Positions 38,401 to 48,394 of a DNA stretch of 64,000 bases are shown here, one piece after another. Below the pieces are notes generated by a model, which saw only the letters and a list, made by a program, of their open reading frames with translations, was not told where the DNA came from and ran no database searches. The translations under genes were made by a program, and so were the position numbers. How positions within the stretch are numbered: position 1 is the stretch's first letter; the number at the start of each line of letters is the position of its first letter. Source of the stretch: Malassezia japonica (lineage: Eukaryota; Basidiomycota; Malasseziomycetes; Malasseziales; Malasseziaceae); assembly GCF_029542785.1 (NCBI RefSeq), contig NC_083373.1, positions 310,001-374,000 on the forward strand. The letters run 5' to 3'.

Positions 38401-40794
38401 ATGGACGGGGCGCCGCGCGTGGCCGCGGAGGTCGACGCGCAGCTCGCGCTAGCGCCCGGACGCGCGCCGGACGCGGCGGACGTCGAGCGGGCGCTGGCAT
38501 CCGTGCATGCAAAGCTTGCGGAGAACCGCAGCGCGGCCGCGGCGCTGCAAAAGAGGGTCGCGTCGGGCGGCGCTCTCCACGATACCCAGCAGCGCGATGC
38601 GCGGCTCGAGACGCTCCTTGCGACGCTCGGGCGCCTCGAGGAGCATGCGACCCGCGCGGAAGGAAGCGTCGGCGAAATTACCGCCGAAATCCGGTGGCTC
38701 GATATGGCGAAACGCAACGTAGGCCAGAGCATCGTCACACTCAAGCGCCTACAGATGCTCGTCAGCTCGACCTTCCATCTCGAGCAGCTGCTCTCTGCGG
38801 AGCAGTACAAGGAGGCGGCGTCCACGCTGCAGGCGGTGCAGGCGCTCCTCGAGTTCTTTGCGCCGTACGGCGACGTGGAGTACATTGCACAGCAGCGCCG
38901 CCAGGTCCAGGGACTGCGCGAGCAGCTCAAGGGCATGGTGCTCAAGGAATACGAGACCGCCTTTCAGCAGGCGCGTGCGCGCTGGGATGCGAGCGAGTCG
39001 GTCCTGCCGGACGCGGCGCTCGCGGTCGAAGCGCTGGGACACGAAACGCGCACGACGCTCATCGACTGGTACTGCGCGCGCCAGCTGCGCGAGTACCGCC
39101 GCGTGTTTCGCGCAGTGGACGAGGCGGGGCAGCTCGACAATGTCGCACGGCGGTACGCGTGGATCCGGCGCGTGCTGCGCACGTTTGCCGAAGAACACGG
39201 CGCGGCGTTCCTCAAGGAGTGGCACGTCGACCAGCGCCTCCTCTCGCTCTTTGCCGAGATCACGCGCGACGACCTGCGCAGCGTGCTCGTGCGCCAGCAG
39301 CCGCGCCTCGATGCGGACCTGCTCCTCGCCGCGCTGAACGCCACGAACGAGTTCGAGGGGCAAGTCGCACGGCAGTACGCCAAGCCGTTTGCGGACGTCG
39401 TTGGCGCACACCGCACCGCCGCAGCATCTGGCGCGCTGACCATCACCTCGGCCTTTGCGCCGTACCTCGGCGTGTTTGTCGAGTCGCAGGAGAAGCGCCT
39501 GAACGACATGCTCGCCGAGTTTGCCCAGGCGCCGGGCACCGCACGCGAGGCGGGCGCGGGCTCGTTCGAGGCCCAGGTCGCGAACCACGCCGAGGAGCCG
39601 ATGAAGGTCTTGCTCTCGTCCACCGAGCTCTTTTGGTTCTACCGCCAGACGCTCGAACGGTGCGCACAGCTCGGCGACCAGGCGCCGTTCAAGGAATTAG
39701 GTGCCATGTACCAGCGCGGCCTTCGGCGGTACGTCGCCGAGGTCTTGCAGCCGGCGCTGAGCGCGCGCTCGCCGGAGCTCGAGGCGCAGGTGCGTGGCTA
39801 CGCCCTGGCCTTGAACACAGCCGACTACTGCGCGACGACCTGCACGCAGCTCGAGCAGAAGCTTGCCGAGAAGCTCAAGACGGACGCGGGGGACGTCTCG
39901 CTCGAGGGCGAGCGCGAGGCGTTCTTTGGCGTGATGGCCGCTGCGCTGCAGCACCTGTCGCGCGCTTTGTATACTAGTACCGACGCACCGTTCCAGCAGA
40001 TGCTCCGCCCCGAGTCGCCCTGGGCGCAGCACGAGCACCTCGGCGAAAAGTCGGCGTACGTCGACGGCCTCGCGAGCGGCATGGAGCAGGTCGGCGTGAT
40101 TGTGCGCCACGAGGTCGAGAACAAGCGGTTCCTGCGCAGCTGGTGCGACAAGGCCGCCACGACGATCCTCACGCGCTTTATCCAGACCGCGCTGCGCCTG
40201 CGCCCGATGCGCCAAAACGTCGCGGCGCAGCTCGAGACGGACCTGGGGCAGATCGCCAGTCTCCTGCGCGAATTGCCGCACTTTGGCGCACACGGCGCGT
40301 GGGCGGGCGTGCCGAATACCGCGTCGATCCAGAGCGCGTACGAGCGGCACATTGACAAGGGCGCCGCGCGCATCGCGCCGCTCCTTGCGGTCCTCGCCTC
40401 GACTCCGGACGAGGCCCCGCCGATCCCGCGGCTCGTGCAGACCTATCGCACCCAAGTCAAGGATCAGTCGCTCGCCAACTTCCAAAAGGTGCTCGACCTG
40501 AAGGGCATCCGGCGCCTCGACCAGAACCCGTTCGTGGAAGAGTTCCTTGCGGCAATCGACCGCGAGCCAGAGCCGCTGCCGACAACCTCGCCGCTGTCGT
40601 CGCTCCCTCTTGACCCCAACGCGGAGGCGTATGCGCCGCCGGATACGCCGGGCGAGCGCCGGCCGCGCGACGAGGCAGAGGAGTTCGCACTCCCTTCGAC
40701 AGGGCCCGCGACGCCGACCAACGCGCGCCTCCCGGACTGGAAACGGTTCGGCAGCATGCTAGGCGCGGCACTCGGCCGCGAATGGCGTCCATAG
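38401..40794 (+). CDS. VPS53: Vps53, GARP tethering complex subunit
   Basis: 797 aa without introns. The N-terminal half is a coiled coil. The family signature EIRWLDMAKRNVGQSIVTLK with RLQMLVSS is near residue 100, followed by QYKEAASTLQAVQALLEFFA, LIDWYCARQLREYRRVFRAV and AWIRRVLRTFAEEHGAAFL. Later matches include WFYRQTLERCAQLG and KRFLRSWCDKAATTIL, and the C-terminus has a helical rod plus a Pro/Glu-rich tail. GARP tethers endosome-derived vesicles at the trans-Golgi. A CACGTG at 38385-38390 lies 10 bp before the ATG. It shares a 114-bp divergent spacer with NAP1 and ends 8 bp from the convergent Rrp40 gene. Confidence 0.9.
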   Translation: MDGAPRVAAEVDAQLALAPGRAPDAADVERALASVHAKLAENRSAAAALQKRVASGGALHDTQQRDARLETLLATLGRLEEHATRAEGSVGEITAEIRWLDMAKRNVGQSIVTLKRLQMLVSSTFHLEQLLSAEQYKEAASTLQAVQALLEFFAPYGDVEYIAQQRRQVQGLREQLKGMVLKEYETAFQQARARWDASESVLPDAALAVEALGHETRTTLIDWYCARQLREYRRVFRAVDEAGQLDNVARRYAWIRRVLRTFAEEHGAAFLKEWHVDQRLLSLFAEITRDDLRSVLVRQQPRLDADLLLAALNATNEFEGQVARQYAKPFADVVGAHRTAAASGALTITSAFAPYLGVFVESQEKRLNDMLAEFAQAPGTAREAGAGSFEAQVANHAEEPMKVLLSSTELFWFYRQTLERCAQLGDQAPFKELGAMYQRGLRRYVAEVLQPALSARSPELEAQVRGYALALNTADYCATTCTQLEQKLAEKLKTDAGDVSLEGEREAFFGVMAAALQHLSRALYTSTDAPFQQMLRPESPWAQHEHLGEKSAYVDGLASGMEQVGVIVRHEVENKRFLRSWCDKAATTILTRFIQTALRLRPMRQNVAAQLETDLGQIASLLRELPHFGAHGAWAGVPNTASIQSAYERHIDKGAARIAPLLAVLASTPDEAPPIPRLVQTYRTQVKDQSLANFQKVLDLKGIRRLDQNPFVEEFLAAIDREPEPLPTTSPLSSLPLDPNAEAYAPPDTPGERRPRDEAEEFALPSTGPATPTNARLPDWKRFGSMLGAALGREWRP

Positions 40795-40802
40795 TCTACA
40801 TG

Positions 40803-41621
40803 CTACTGAGGAATCAGCGCCGCAATCTCCTCGGCGCTCAGCTCGCCGCGGGTGCTCGCGCGCTGCGCGAGCGTCGACGCCTCGTCGGCCGGCGCGCGCT
40901 CCTCGTCCATCGCCTCGGCACCGCGCACCGCATCGGCCGCACGCAGAATCGCGCCGAGGGCAATCGCATGCTGCGGCGTCGCCGTGCGCACCCACACGAG
41001 GCCGTTCAGGCCGATGGCCGCCTCAAAGGGAAAGTGCGCGGCCACCTGCGACAGCAGACTATGTTTGGGGCGGTTCAGCGCGTGCGCCAGGCCCAGGCTC
41101 ACCGGCCAGAGCATCGTCGTGCCGTTCTCGTCGCTCTTGAGCTCGCCCATACCTTCCGCCTTGCCGGTCACGGCATCGATGCAGCTGATCTCGGGCTCGG
41201 CCCACGGCTCGGCGCTCACGACACGTGCATAGACCAGGCCGCCGACCTCGAGGTTGGGGCGGTTGCGTCGTGTCGCGCCTTCAAACGCCAGCACAGGAAG
41301 ACTGGCGCTGTGTGCGGAAAAGAGCGTGACCGAGTACGACTCGACGCCACGGTTCGTCACCTGGCCAATGACCAGGTCGTCGGCCACAGGCACGTACCGC
41401 CGGCTCTCGCCGTCGACCCACCAGCCGTGCAGGGTGGCGCTCTCTTTTTTCGCCTTGCCGCGCGCGGCCGTCTCGACGTGTCCGAGGTCGCCGCCACGGA
41501 TGGCCGTCAGCGAGGTCTCTTTATCGTTTCCGGGTGTAATGAGCACACCGGGGCCCAGCTTGAGGTCGCTGGCCGACGCGCCGGGCTGGGGTATCACGTC
41601 GCCGGGGAGCACGACGACCAT
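40803..41621 (-). CDS. RRP40: Rrp40 (EXOSC3), exosome cap subunit
   Basis: 272 aa from the ATG at 41621; codons upstream lack family similarity. It begins VVVLPGDVIPQPG, as Rrp40 and Rrp4 proteins do. An N-terminal domain leads into an S1 domain (DLVIGQVTNRGVESYSVTLF), then a KH domain with HFPFEAAIGLNGLVWV and TPQHAIALGAILRAAD. The segment GGLVYARVVSAEPWAEPEISC is the conserved S1-KH linker. The subunit binds RNA at the exosome cap in 3'-to-5' RNA processing and decay. The C-terminus is Ala/Glu-rich. Divergent from NDUFS4. Confidence 0.9.
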   Translation of the reverse strand: MVVVLPGDVIPQPGASASDLKLGPGVLITPGNDKETSLTAIRGGDLGHVETAARGKAKKESATLHGWWVDGESRRYVPVADDLVIGQVTNRGVESYSVTLFSAHSASLPVLAFEGATRRNRPNLEVGGLVYARVVSAEPWAEPEISCIDAVTGKAEGMGELKSDENGTTMLWPVSLGLAHALNRPKHSLLSQVAAHFPFEAAIGLNGLVWVRTATPQHAIALGAILRAADAVRGAEAMDEERAPADEASTLAQRASTRGELSAEEIAALIPQ

Positions 41622-42077
41622 GGTTTGTGGAGTGCGAAATCGCGCATTTCGACTAATCGGGCTTTTTTTTCGCTGACACATCTTCTCCGTCTCACACCAC
41701 CGCGACGAGTACGTGTCGGGGAATTTCGAGTAGAGGATGGATCATCAATACAATCTTATCCACATTATCCGAGCCTACGGGCATACGAAGAACAACCTGC
41801 TCTGATTCCCCCTTTTACGAACAGGCTAACCTTAGTTGACACGAATGTATCCTAAATAGAAAGTAGCGCTACGTCCCACGATACCAGGTTCCGAGCACAT
41901 ACACGCGCGCCCGCACGTACAAATACCTCCCTTGCAACACAGTCGCGCCCAGGCGGCGTGCTCCTCGACGCTCTCGCCGCCGCGTAGCGTAGGCAGCCGG
42001 GCAGCGTCACGTGACAGAAAAGAGCCAATGCAACCGAGCCCGTTCGTAAGCAGCCGAGCGACCTCTCCTCTGTCGAC
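41622..42077. other. Intergenic region between Rrp40 and NDUFS4
   Basis: These 456 bp lie between divergent starts. The stretch 41730-41870 is noticeably AT-richer than its surroundings and carries two GGATAA words on the minus strand (41756 and 41765 areas). A T8 run lies near 41665-41672, close to the Rrp40 start. The TCACGTGA octamer is at 42007-42014. I cannot recognise a tRNA, snoRNA or repeat. Confidence 0.5.
42007..42014. promoter_or_regulatory. TCACGTGA octamer upstream of NDUFS4
   Basis: A perfect TCACGTGA lies 64 bp before the NDUFS4 ATG at 42078, similar to the distance seen for ATP17 (68 bp) and the complex I-like gene (48 bp). Confidence 0.5.
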
Positions 42078-42685
42078 ATGCAGTTCACGAGTGCGATTGT
42101 GCGCCGTAATGTCGCGGCGGTGCGGCCATCCATGGCCCGCACGCTCACCGCCTCGGCCCGTGTGATGAAGAGCAACCCCAACTACGAGGCGGGTGTCCCG
42201 ATCCCGACCGGCGACTCTGCCTCGGGACAGCGTGATCTGGTCGGCGAGCAGGTCAACCGTATCGGCGAGCCTGCGCCGATGTCGCTTGTCAGTGACGCTC
42301 CGAGTACGTACAAAGCGCACTAACATAGACTCGCTCCACCAGCGCATGGTGCGTGTGTTCCAGCCGGCCAAGTCCGCCACGACTTCCGGCAAGGCGGGCA
42401 CGCGTGACTGGCGCGTGGACTTTGACGTTCTCCAGGGCTCCGGCCGCTGGGAGAGCCCTCTGATGGGCTGGGCTAGCACGTACGTGATATGGCTAACGTA
42501 GTGCGGACTCGCAGCAGGCGCTCAGCATGAAGTTCGACACGAAGGAGGACGCGATCCACTTCTGCCAGAAGCAGGGCTGGGACTACCTTGTCCAGGAGCC
42601 CCACAAGGCGCGCATTCCGCCCAAGACTTACGCGGACAACTACAAATACGTCCCGGGCAAGCTCCGTATCCACCACACCAAGTAG
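42078..42685 (+). CDS. Complex I subunit NDUFS4 (18-21 kDa, NUYM type)
   Basis: Exons 42078-42303, 42329-42479 and 42502-42685 with introns of 25 and 22 nt encode 186 aa. The N-terminus (MQFTSAIVRRNVAAVRPSMA, then RTLTASARV) is a mitochondrial presequence. The family body is RMVRVFQPAKSATTSGKAGT, then RDWRVDFDVLQGSGRWESPL, MGWAS, KFDTKEDAIHFCQKQGWDY and the conserved end KTYADNYKYVPGKLRIHHTK. The subunit belongs to the peripheral arm of NADH dehydrogenase, near the N module. The second intron lies just inside the conserved MGWAST segment, and splicing restores it. Confidence 0.93.
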
Positions 42686-42871
42686 ATGCGATATATGTGT
42701 GATGTGCACGAGATGAAAGACGCGGTTTTCGTGCTCGTCTGCGCCTCGGCGGCGCTGTACGACGACGCTACATACATAGACCCTGGTGACGAGGATGCGA
42801 CGGGGACGCTGCAAGGACGATCGAGCTCATCGAGCGGCGCTTCTGCCAGTGGAGGTGTGCCTCTCTGCACG

Positions 42872-43779
42872 ATGGTCCAGTATGGCCAACTTGTCGTACG
42901 TCGCGCGTCTGACGCAGATCGGCCCCCCCGGCTCGGGAAAGACGACATACTGGTACGTTTCCATGTTAACGCAGCCATGGAATGTACCAAGTACGCCGCC
43001 GACCTAACGCAGTTTCTCACGGCCGTTGAGCGCCCCGTGCAGATCGTGAATCTGGACCCTGCGAACGACACGGTCCCCTACCCCTGTGCGGTTTCGCTCT
43101 CTGAGCTCATCTCTGTGCGCGACGTGATGGCTGAGCTGGATCTCGGCCCCAACGTACGTTTCTTTCCTGACGCAGGGCGCCATGCTGTACTGTATGGAAT
43201 ACCTCGAACACAACCTCGACTGGCTCGAGAGCCGGCTTGCGGTGCTGGACAGCGACTATGTCATCTTTGATCTCCCCGGCCAAGTCGAGCTCTCTACGAA
43301 CCACCCCAGTCTAAAGCGTATCCTGGAGCGGCTGCAGAAGCAGCAAGACTGGCGGGTACGTCTAGGCACTAATGCAGCTCGTCGCCGTGCACCTTGCAGA
43401 TGCAAGCAACATTTCCGACCCTGCGCGCTATGTCTCCCTTCTGATTCTCGCGCTGCGTGCGATGCTCATGCTCGAGCTCCCCCACGTAAATGTGCTGAGC
43501 AAGATGGATTTGCTGGACGACGAGCAGCGCGACGCGCTCCTTTTTTCGCTCGACTACTATACAGAGGTGCAGGACCTGTCCTATCTAAGCGACCACCTCG
43601 CCGAGTCCCAGCCGCGCCTCGCGGCGATGAGCCGTGTACTGTGCGAGGTGGTAGAAGACTTTGGCCTGGTCTCCTTCGAGACGCTCGCCGTGGAGGACAA
43701 GGCTTCCATGCTGCACCTTGTCCAAGTATTAGACCGTGCGATTGGCTACGTAGCTGCCGGGGGCGCCCACAGTGCATAA
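42872..43779 (+). CDS. GPN2: GPN-loop GTPase 2, six exons with a 16-nt micro-exon
   Basis: Five introns of exactly 22 nt (42896-42917, 42953-42974, 42991-43012, 43154-43175, 43356-43377) separate exons of 24, 35, 16, 141, 180 and 402 nt, giving 265 aa. The P-loop GPPGSGKTTYCHG is assembled from exons 2 and 3. The defining GPN motif is the last three codons of exon 4, and GAMLYCMEYLEHNL begins exon 5. DYVIFDLPGQVELST (G3), VAVHLADASN and NVLSKMDLL (G4) are all present. GPN GTPases help assemble and import RNA polymerase II. The start MVQYGQLV fits short GPN2 N-termini. The only frame that joins all these motifs is the spliced one. Confidence 0.92.
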
Positions 43780-43846
43780 TTATGCATCGGCATGCAGATA
43801 GGAAAAGGTGACCAAGGCGTGGGGGAGAGGAGCGCCTCTTCCCTTG

Positions 43847-44776
43847 ATGCGGCTCCTGGCGCTCCTCGCAAGTGTCTTGCCGCTAGGCGTCTTTGCGGCG
43901 GGCACGCCGTCGGCAATCAATGCGACGAGTCTGATTCCCGATGATATCTCGGACACCTGCTACACGCTGCTGACGCGGCTGAACGAAGACAGCGTCTTCC
44001 AAAAGTGCACCGAGCCGCTGATCGAGGCGACGGACATTTACTCGAACCTCTCGTCAACGTCGAACACGTCGAGCGACTCGCTGAGCAAGTCGCTCGACTC
44101 GCTGTGTAACCACGACTATGGCTGCGACAGGACCGTGGTGCGCCAGTACATTGCCTACTTCTGGGACCAGTGCTCGGACGAGCTCGAGGCGCAGAACGAC
44201 CAGGTGATGCAGCTGTACGACTACATGTACATCTTCAACCCCTTCCGCGATGCGATCTGCTCCAAGGACAACAAGAACAACTACTGCCTGCAGACCCTCG
44301 CGCCGTTCATGCAGCCCTCGGCGGATCTCCAGATGCTCCAGCTGAATGCCATGGTGCCCGACGCGGGCGACGTGTACAGCGATGCGTACTGGTCGCACGT
44401 CATGGCCACGATGCCTTCCTCGAACTCGAGCTCGAGCTCGAGCGAGGCGCTGGCGCCGGAGCAGGTCTTCCTTTTCCTCTCGGGCTCCACCGACAAAGAC
44501 ACGCTGTGCTCCGAGTGCACCCGCAATGTCCTTGCGGCGTACATCGGCTTTGAGATGGGCACGCCGTACGCACTCGGCACCGAGCGCTCGGCCGTGCTCA
44601 AGCCGCAGCAGACGATCTATGACAATGCGCGGAAGCAGTGCGGCGCCGACTTTGTGCACAGCATCAACCAGCAGGCCGGCGTGCAGCAGTTTGCCGACGC
44701 AAGTGGCGCAGCGGCGCTGCGCGTGTCGGCGTGGGCATTCGTAGTGGTAGTGGGTGCGGCGCTGGCGCTGCTGTAG
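43847..44776 (+). CDS. Cys-rich GPI-anchored surface protein of a fungal family of unknown function
   Basis: 309 aa from the ATG at 43847; the frame opens at a GTG upstream. A signal peptide (MRLLALLASVLPLGVFAAG) is followed by a domain with paired cysteines (DTCYTLLTRLNEDSVFQKC, SLCNHDYGC, QCSDEL, AICSKDNKNNYCLQTL, TLCSECTRNVLAAYIGFEMG, QCGADFV). A Ser-rich run (SSNSSSSSSEA) lies in the middle. The C-terminus is a small-residue region followed by a hydrophobic tail (VSAWAFVVVVGAALALL), as in GPI-anchored proteins. Several N-glycosylation sequons are visible near residues 25-70. I recognise the type of fungal cell-surface protein but not a function. Confidence 0.75.
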   Translation: MRLLALLASVLPLGVFAAGTPSAINATSLIPDDISDTCYTLLTRLNEDSVFQKCTEPLIEATDIYSNLSSTSNTSSDSLSKSLDSLCNHDYGCDRTVVRQYIAYFWDQCSDELEAQNDQVMQLYDYMYIFNPFRDAICSKDNKNNYCLQTLAPFMQPSADLQMLQLNAMVPDAGDVYSDAYWSHVMATMPSSNSSSSSSEALAPEQVFLFLSGSTDKDTLCSECTRNVLAAYIGFEMGTPYALGTERSAVLKPQQTIYDNARKQCGADFVHSINQQAGVQQFADASGAAALRVSAWAFVVVVGAALALL

Positions 44777-44787
44777 TATAGTCTATG

Positions 44788-47700
44788 TTACCGTTCTTGA
44801 CCATGTGGCGACGGCGGGGGACGCGGCGGCGTCCCCAGCGTCTGCGGCACATTGTGCGCGAGGTTCAGGGGGTGCTGCTGCAGCCCCTGCGGCGTGTTCT
44901 GCGCCATGGGGACGTACCGCGGCACGCCCGCCTGGAACGGCGCCTGGCCGTCGGGCGCCGGGGGCCGCTGCTGCTGCTGCGCCTGCTTGTACAGCTGCAC
45001 CGCGAGCGAGTTGATCTGCTCCTGGCTCAGGTGCGACGCGGCGAGCGTGATGGCCAGCTGCTGCTGCAGCGCGTGCAGATTTGGCGGCGCACCCGGGGTA
45101 TTCGGCAGCCCCGGGCTCGCGCTCTGGCGCACTGCGACGGGCGGCGTCGGGGCCTGCCCGCCGAGCGAGTTGAGCGGGAGGCCGTTGTACGTCTGCCCCT
45201 GGTTCTCCATCCCGTAGTTCATCGGGCGGACGTGCGGCGCGCCGGGGTTGCGCGCGCGCAGCGCCGCCTGCTGCTGCGCCGGGCTCGAGGCGGCAATGAC
45301 GATCGGCTGGCGCTGCGCCTGCGCGGCCGGCGTGCCGCTCGGCGCGACGGGCGACGGCTTCTTGTCCATCGCAAAGTGCTGCTGGAGCTGCGCCTGTGTC
45401 GCGCCGGGCGAGCGCACCGCGAGCACCGGCGACGAGGTCTGGTACGACTGCTGGTTGTGGGGATCCAGGCCAAAGTAGGGCTGCGTCGCGTTGCGCACAA
45501 ACGGCACCTGGTTGTTTTGCGCGAGGAGCATCGCGGGCTTGTTCTGGTTCGGCACCGTGGCCATGTACGGCGCGTTCGGCGGACGCGGCGTGCTCTGGCT
45601 CGGCTGGCTCGGCGTGGGGGCGGGCGCCTCCTGCTTGCCCGGCGACGGGGGTTGGTCCGGCGTGCCGGTCTGCGCCTGGGCCTGGGCCTGGGCCATCTGC
45701 AGGCGCTGCTGCTGCTGCTGCTGGTAGGCGAGCTGAGCAGCGCGCTGCTGCTCAAAGAACTGGCGGATGGCCGCCTGGTCGCGCTCCGCCTTGAGCATGC
45801 TCAGCGCCTGCGGAGTCGGCGTCGAGATCGACTTGACCTGCGTATGCGTGTCGTGCGTGCTCAGATTCACGCGCCGCGCCGCGCCGGAGCTCGCGGCGGC
45901 AGCCGACTGGCGCTGCGCCTGCTCGCGCCGCCTGGCGCACTTGCGCATCACCTCGAGCAGGTGGCTCCGGTGCTGCTTCTTGCGCGCGCCTTCGGGCTTC
46001 GGCGCCGGGCGCTTGCCGCGCAGCGCGTCGTCGGTGCTGGACACGTCCGCTTCGGCCTGCAGCCACTTGCAGCGGTCGTAGCAGTCCCACGGCGTGCGCC
46101 GCTCGGTCGCGAGCGTGAGGCGCGCCGAGTTGAACAGGTCGGCAATCAGCGGCCAGTTGTCCTGGTACTGCTTGGCGAGCGCCGCGAGGAACACGTCGTC
46201 CTCGCTCGTCCACGAGAGCTGCGCGGCACGCGCCTCGGGGGCGGCGGGCGGGGTGGGCACCACGGCCGTATGCAGCGCATAGTCGCGGCTCACCTTGCCG
46301 GCGCGGCGCGCAAAGAGCAGCGAGCCGGGCTGCGCCGCCCACGGCTGCGCGTCGGGCGCGTCGGGCGCACTGTGCTCGTCGAGGTCGCGCCACTCGCCGT
46401 GCACACGCTTCGTCGCGGGGTTCAGCGTGCTCACCAGCGCGGGACGCGCATCGAGGAGGCGTGTGACGTGCGCAATACGGGCGGGGTGCGTCGTCGAGCC
46501 CTCTTCGCGGCGCTTCTCGCCATGCTTGGAGTCGTCGTGGGGGACGAGGGGACCGTACTGCGGAAGCTCGGGGAAGAGCTTCGCCAGGTCCAGCTGTTCG
46601 GGCTCGAGCATGTTGAGTGCCTCGAGCGCCGTCCTCTCGTCGACCTGCAGGAGCGCAGCAGCAGCGGCAGGGTCGAGGTTGTGCAGCAGCGACCACGGCG
46701 AGACGCTCGTCGCAGTGGCGTCCAGACCAAAGATCGGCGCACGGATCGCGGTGACGAGCGCCAGGGGGAGCTTGTCGCTGAGCGTCGCGTCTTTGTCGGC
46801 ACCGGCACGCATCGGTGCGTCGGTGGCGTCGGTGGCGTCGGTGGGGGGCGCATCCAGCGAAACCGTTGGGCCGGGGCCGGCACGCTTGTCGTGGGGGACA
46901 TCGTCCTCGCCCTCGGCATCCTTGTCGCTCTCCTCGGCATCGGCGTGCGTGGGCTCGGCGGCAGGCGAGCCGTCGGCGTCCACGTCGGTGTGCTCGTCGG
47001 CCTTGGCATCCGCGGCGGGCTTGGGCTTGTGGGGGCTCGTGTCGACGTCCATCGCCTCGGGCTCCGCCTCGCCGTCCGCTTCAGTCTCGGCTTCAGGCTC
47101 GTCCTTGGCCTCGGGCTCGACGCTCGCCTCGGGTTCGACGCTCGCCTCGGGCTCGACCTCTGCCTCCTTGGCCTCCTCTGCCTCGCCCTCCTCGCCCTCC
47201 ATCTCCTTCTCGGACAGACGCACGTACCGCACACACAGCGCCGCACGCTCTTCCGGCGTCTTGGCCTTGTGCCACCGTACTGCCTGGTGTGCGAGCTCGT
47301 AGGCTACTGCGAGCTTCCACTTGCGCTCCTCGCGGAAATCAGTCTGGAGCCAGCGCATCTCGTCGAGCAGATAGTCGCGGTGCGTCTTGCGCTCGACCGG
47401 CCCCTTGATGCGCTTCGGCTGCCGGAAACTCCAGTGCCCCTGGCTCTTGAGCTGGTCGATGCGCGCCATGGCCTTGACAAACTTTTGCTCGGTAAACGCG
47501 ACTTTCCAGTCGCGAGTCAAGAGGCACTTGCTCGCCTTGCGCACAAGACCCGCACTTGGACTCGCGCGCGCGCGCACGCTCCATTTCCAGAGGTCGGTGT
47601 GCGCCTGTCCCCCCTTTCCTTTGCCGCTGGGGAGGCGCGCGCCCGCCTTGCGTGCGCTGCGCTGGTGCACCGAGCCGCCGCTCTGGCCGATGGTCATTAC

Positions 47701-48331
47701 GCGGCGGCTGGGGTCCGTCTGCAACGGGCGCAGCGACGACGCATACGTCACCGACAGTGGATTCGGTGCGAGCTCCTGGAGCGTCAGCGGCGGCGGCGTG
47801 CCCGACGACGGCTGCTCCTGCTCCGGCGGGGCGACGAGGAGCGTCGGCGACGGCGGCAGGCGCAGTGCGGTGTGTGCGCTGCGCCGCGCACCGTCGATGC
47901 GCCGCGGGTCGACTACCGGGGCCGGGGCTGGTGCCGCGGCCGGGGCCGGCGTCTTTTCCTTTGTGCCCGGCTCGCGCAGCCAGTGCTGGGCGCGCTCCGT
48001 GAGTGTGTTGACGGCGTTTTCGACGCGAGTCTGGAAAGCCGGCGCGCTCTCCGACTCGAGGGTGTACTTGGCCATGGAATCATCCGTGTCATCCATGAGC
48101 GCCTCGGGCAGCGAGCCTGCGTCGTCTGCCTTGGTCTCGGCAGTGCTGAGCATCGCATAGAGGCGCTGGATATCGCTGCGTCGCGATGCCGTGAGGTTGC
48201 TGGGTCAGTCGGGCTACGTACGCAATCTCTGTGTGGCATTCTGCAATGCGTCCGCTGCGCAGCTCTTCCAGCGTTACACGACTGCTCGAGGCCTGCGTCG
48301 CGGCGCCTGCGCCGGCCATCCTCGTCTCCAT
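44788..48331 (-). CDS. EAF1: Eaf1/Vid21, scaffold of the NuA4 histone acetyltransferase complex (HSA + SANT)
   Basis: Exon 1 (48331-48222) and exon 2 (48199-44788) around a 22-nt intron encode 1173 aa; an alternative ATG is at 48319. An HSA domain near residue 290 (HWSFRQPKRIKGPVERKTHR, then DYLLDEMRWLQTDFREERKW) binds actin-related proteins. A Glu/Ala/Pro-rich acidic region of short repeats (EPEASVEPEASVEPEAKDEP) follows. A SANT/Myb domain lies near residue 697 (SWTSEDDVFLAALAKQYQDN, then WPLIADLF). The C-terminal third is Gln/Pro/Ala-rich with poly-Gln runs. This order is that of Eaf1. Splicing extends the N-terminus by about 50 residues. The catalytic partner Esa1 is at the right edge of the window. 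Confidence 0.88.
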
Positions 48332-48394
48332 GCCCCGGGGCGATGGCGGAGAAAAAATGGTACAAGGGCCTATTAGGTACAGATAGATCGGGCG

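Noticed and set aside
41752..41772. Two GGATAA words between Rrp40 and NDUFS4
   Set aside because: They have G before GATA, which does not fit the HGATAR or ATCWGATAA forms, and the flanking genes have no iron link.
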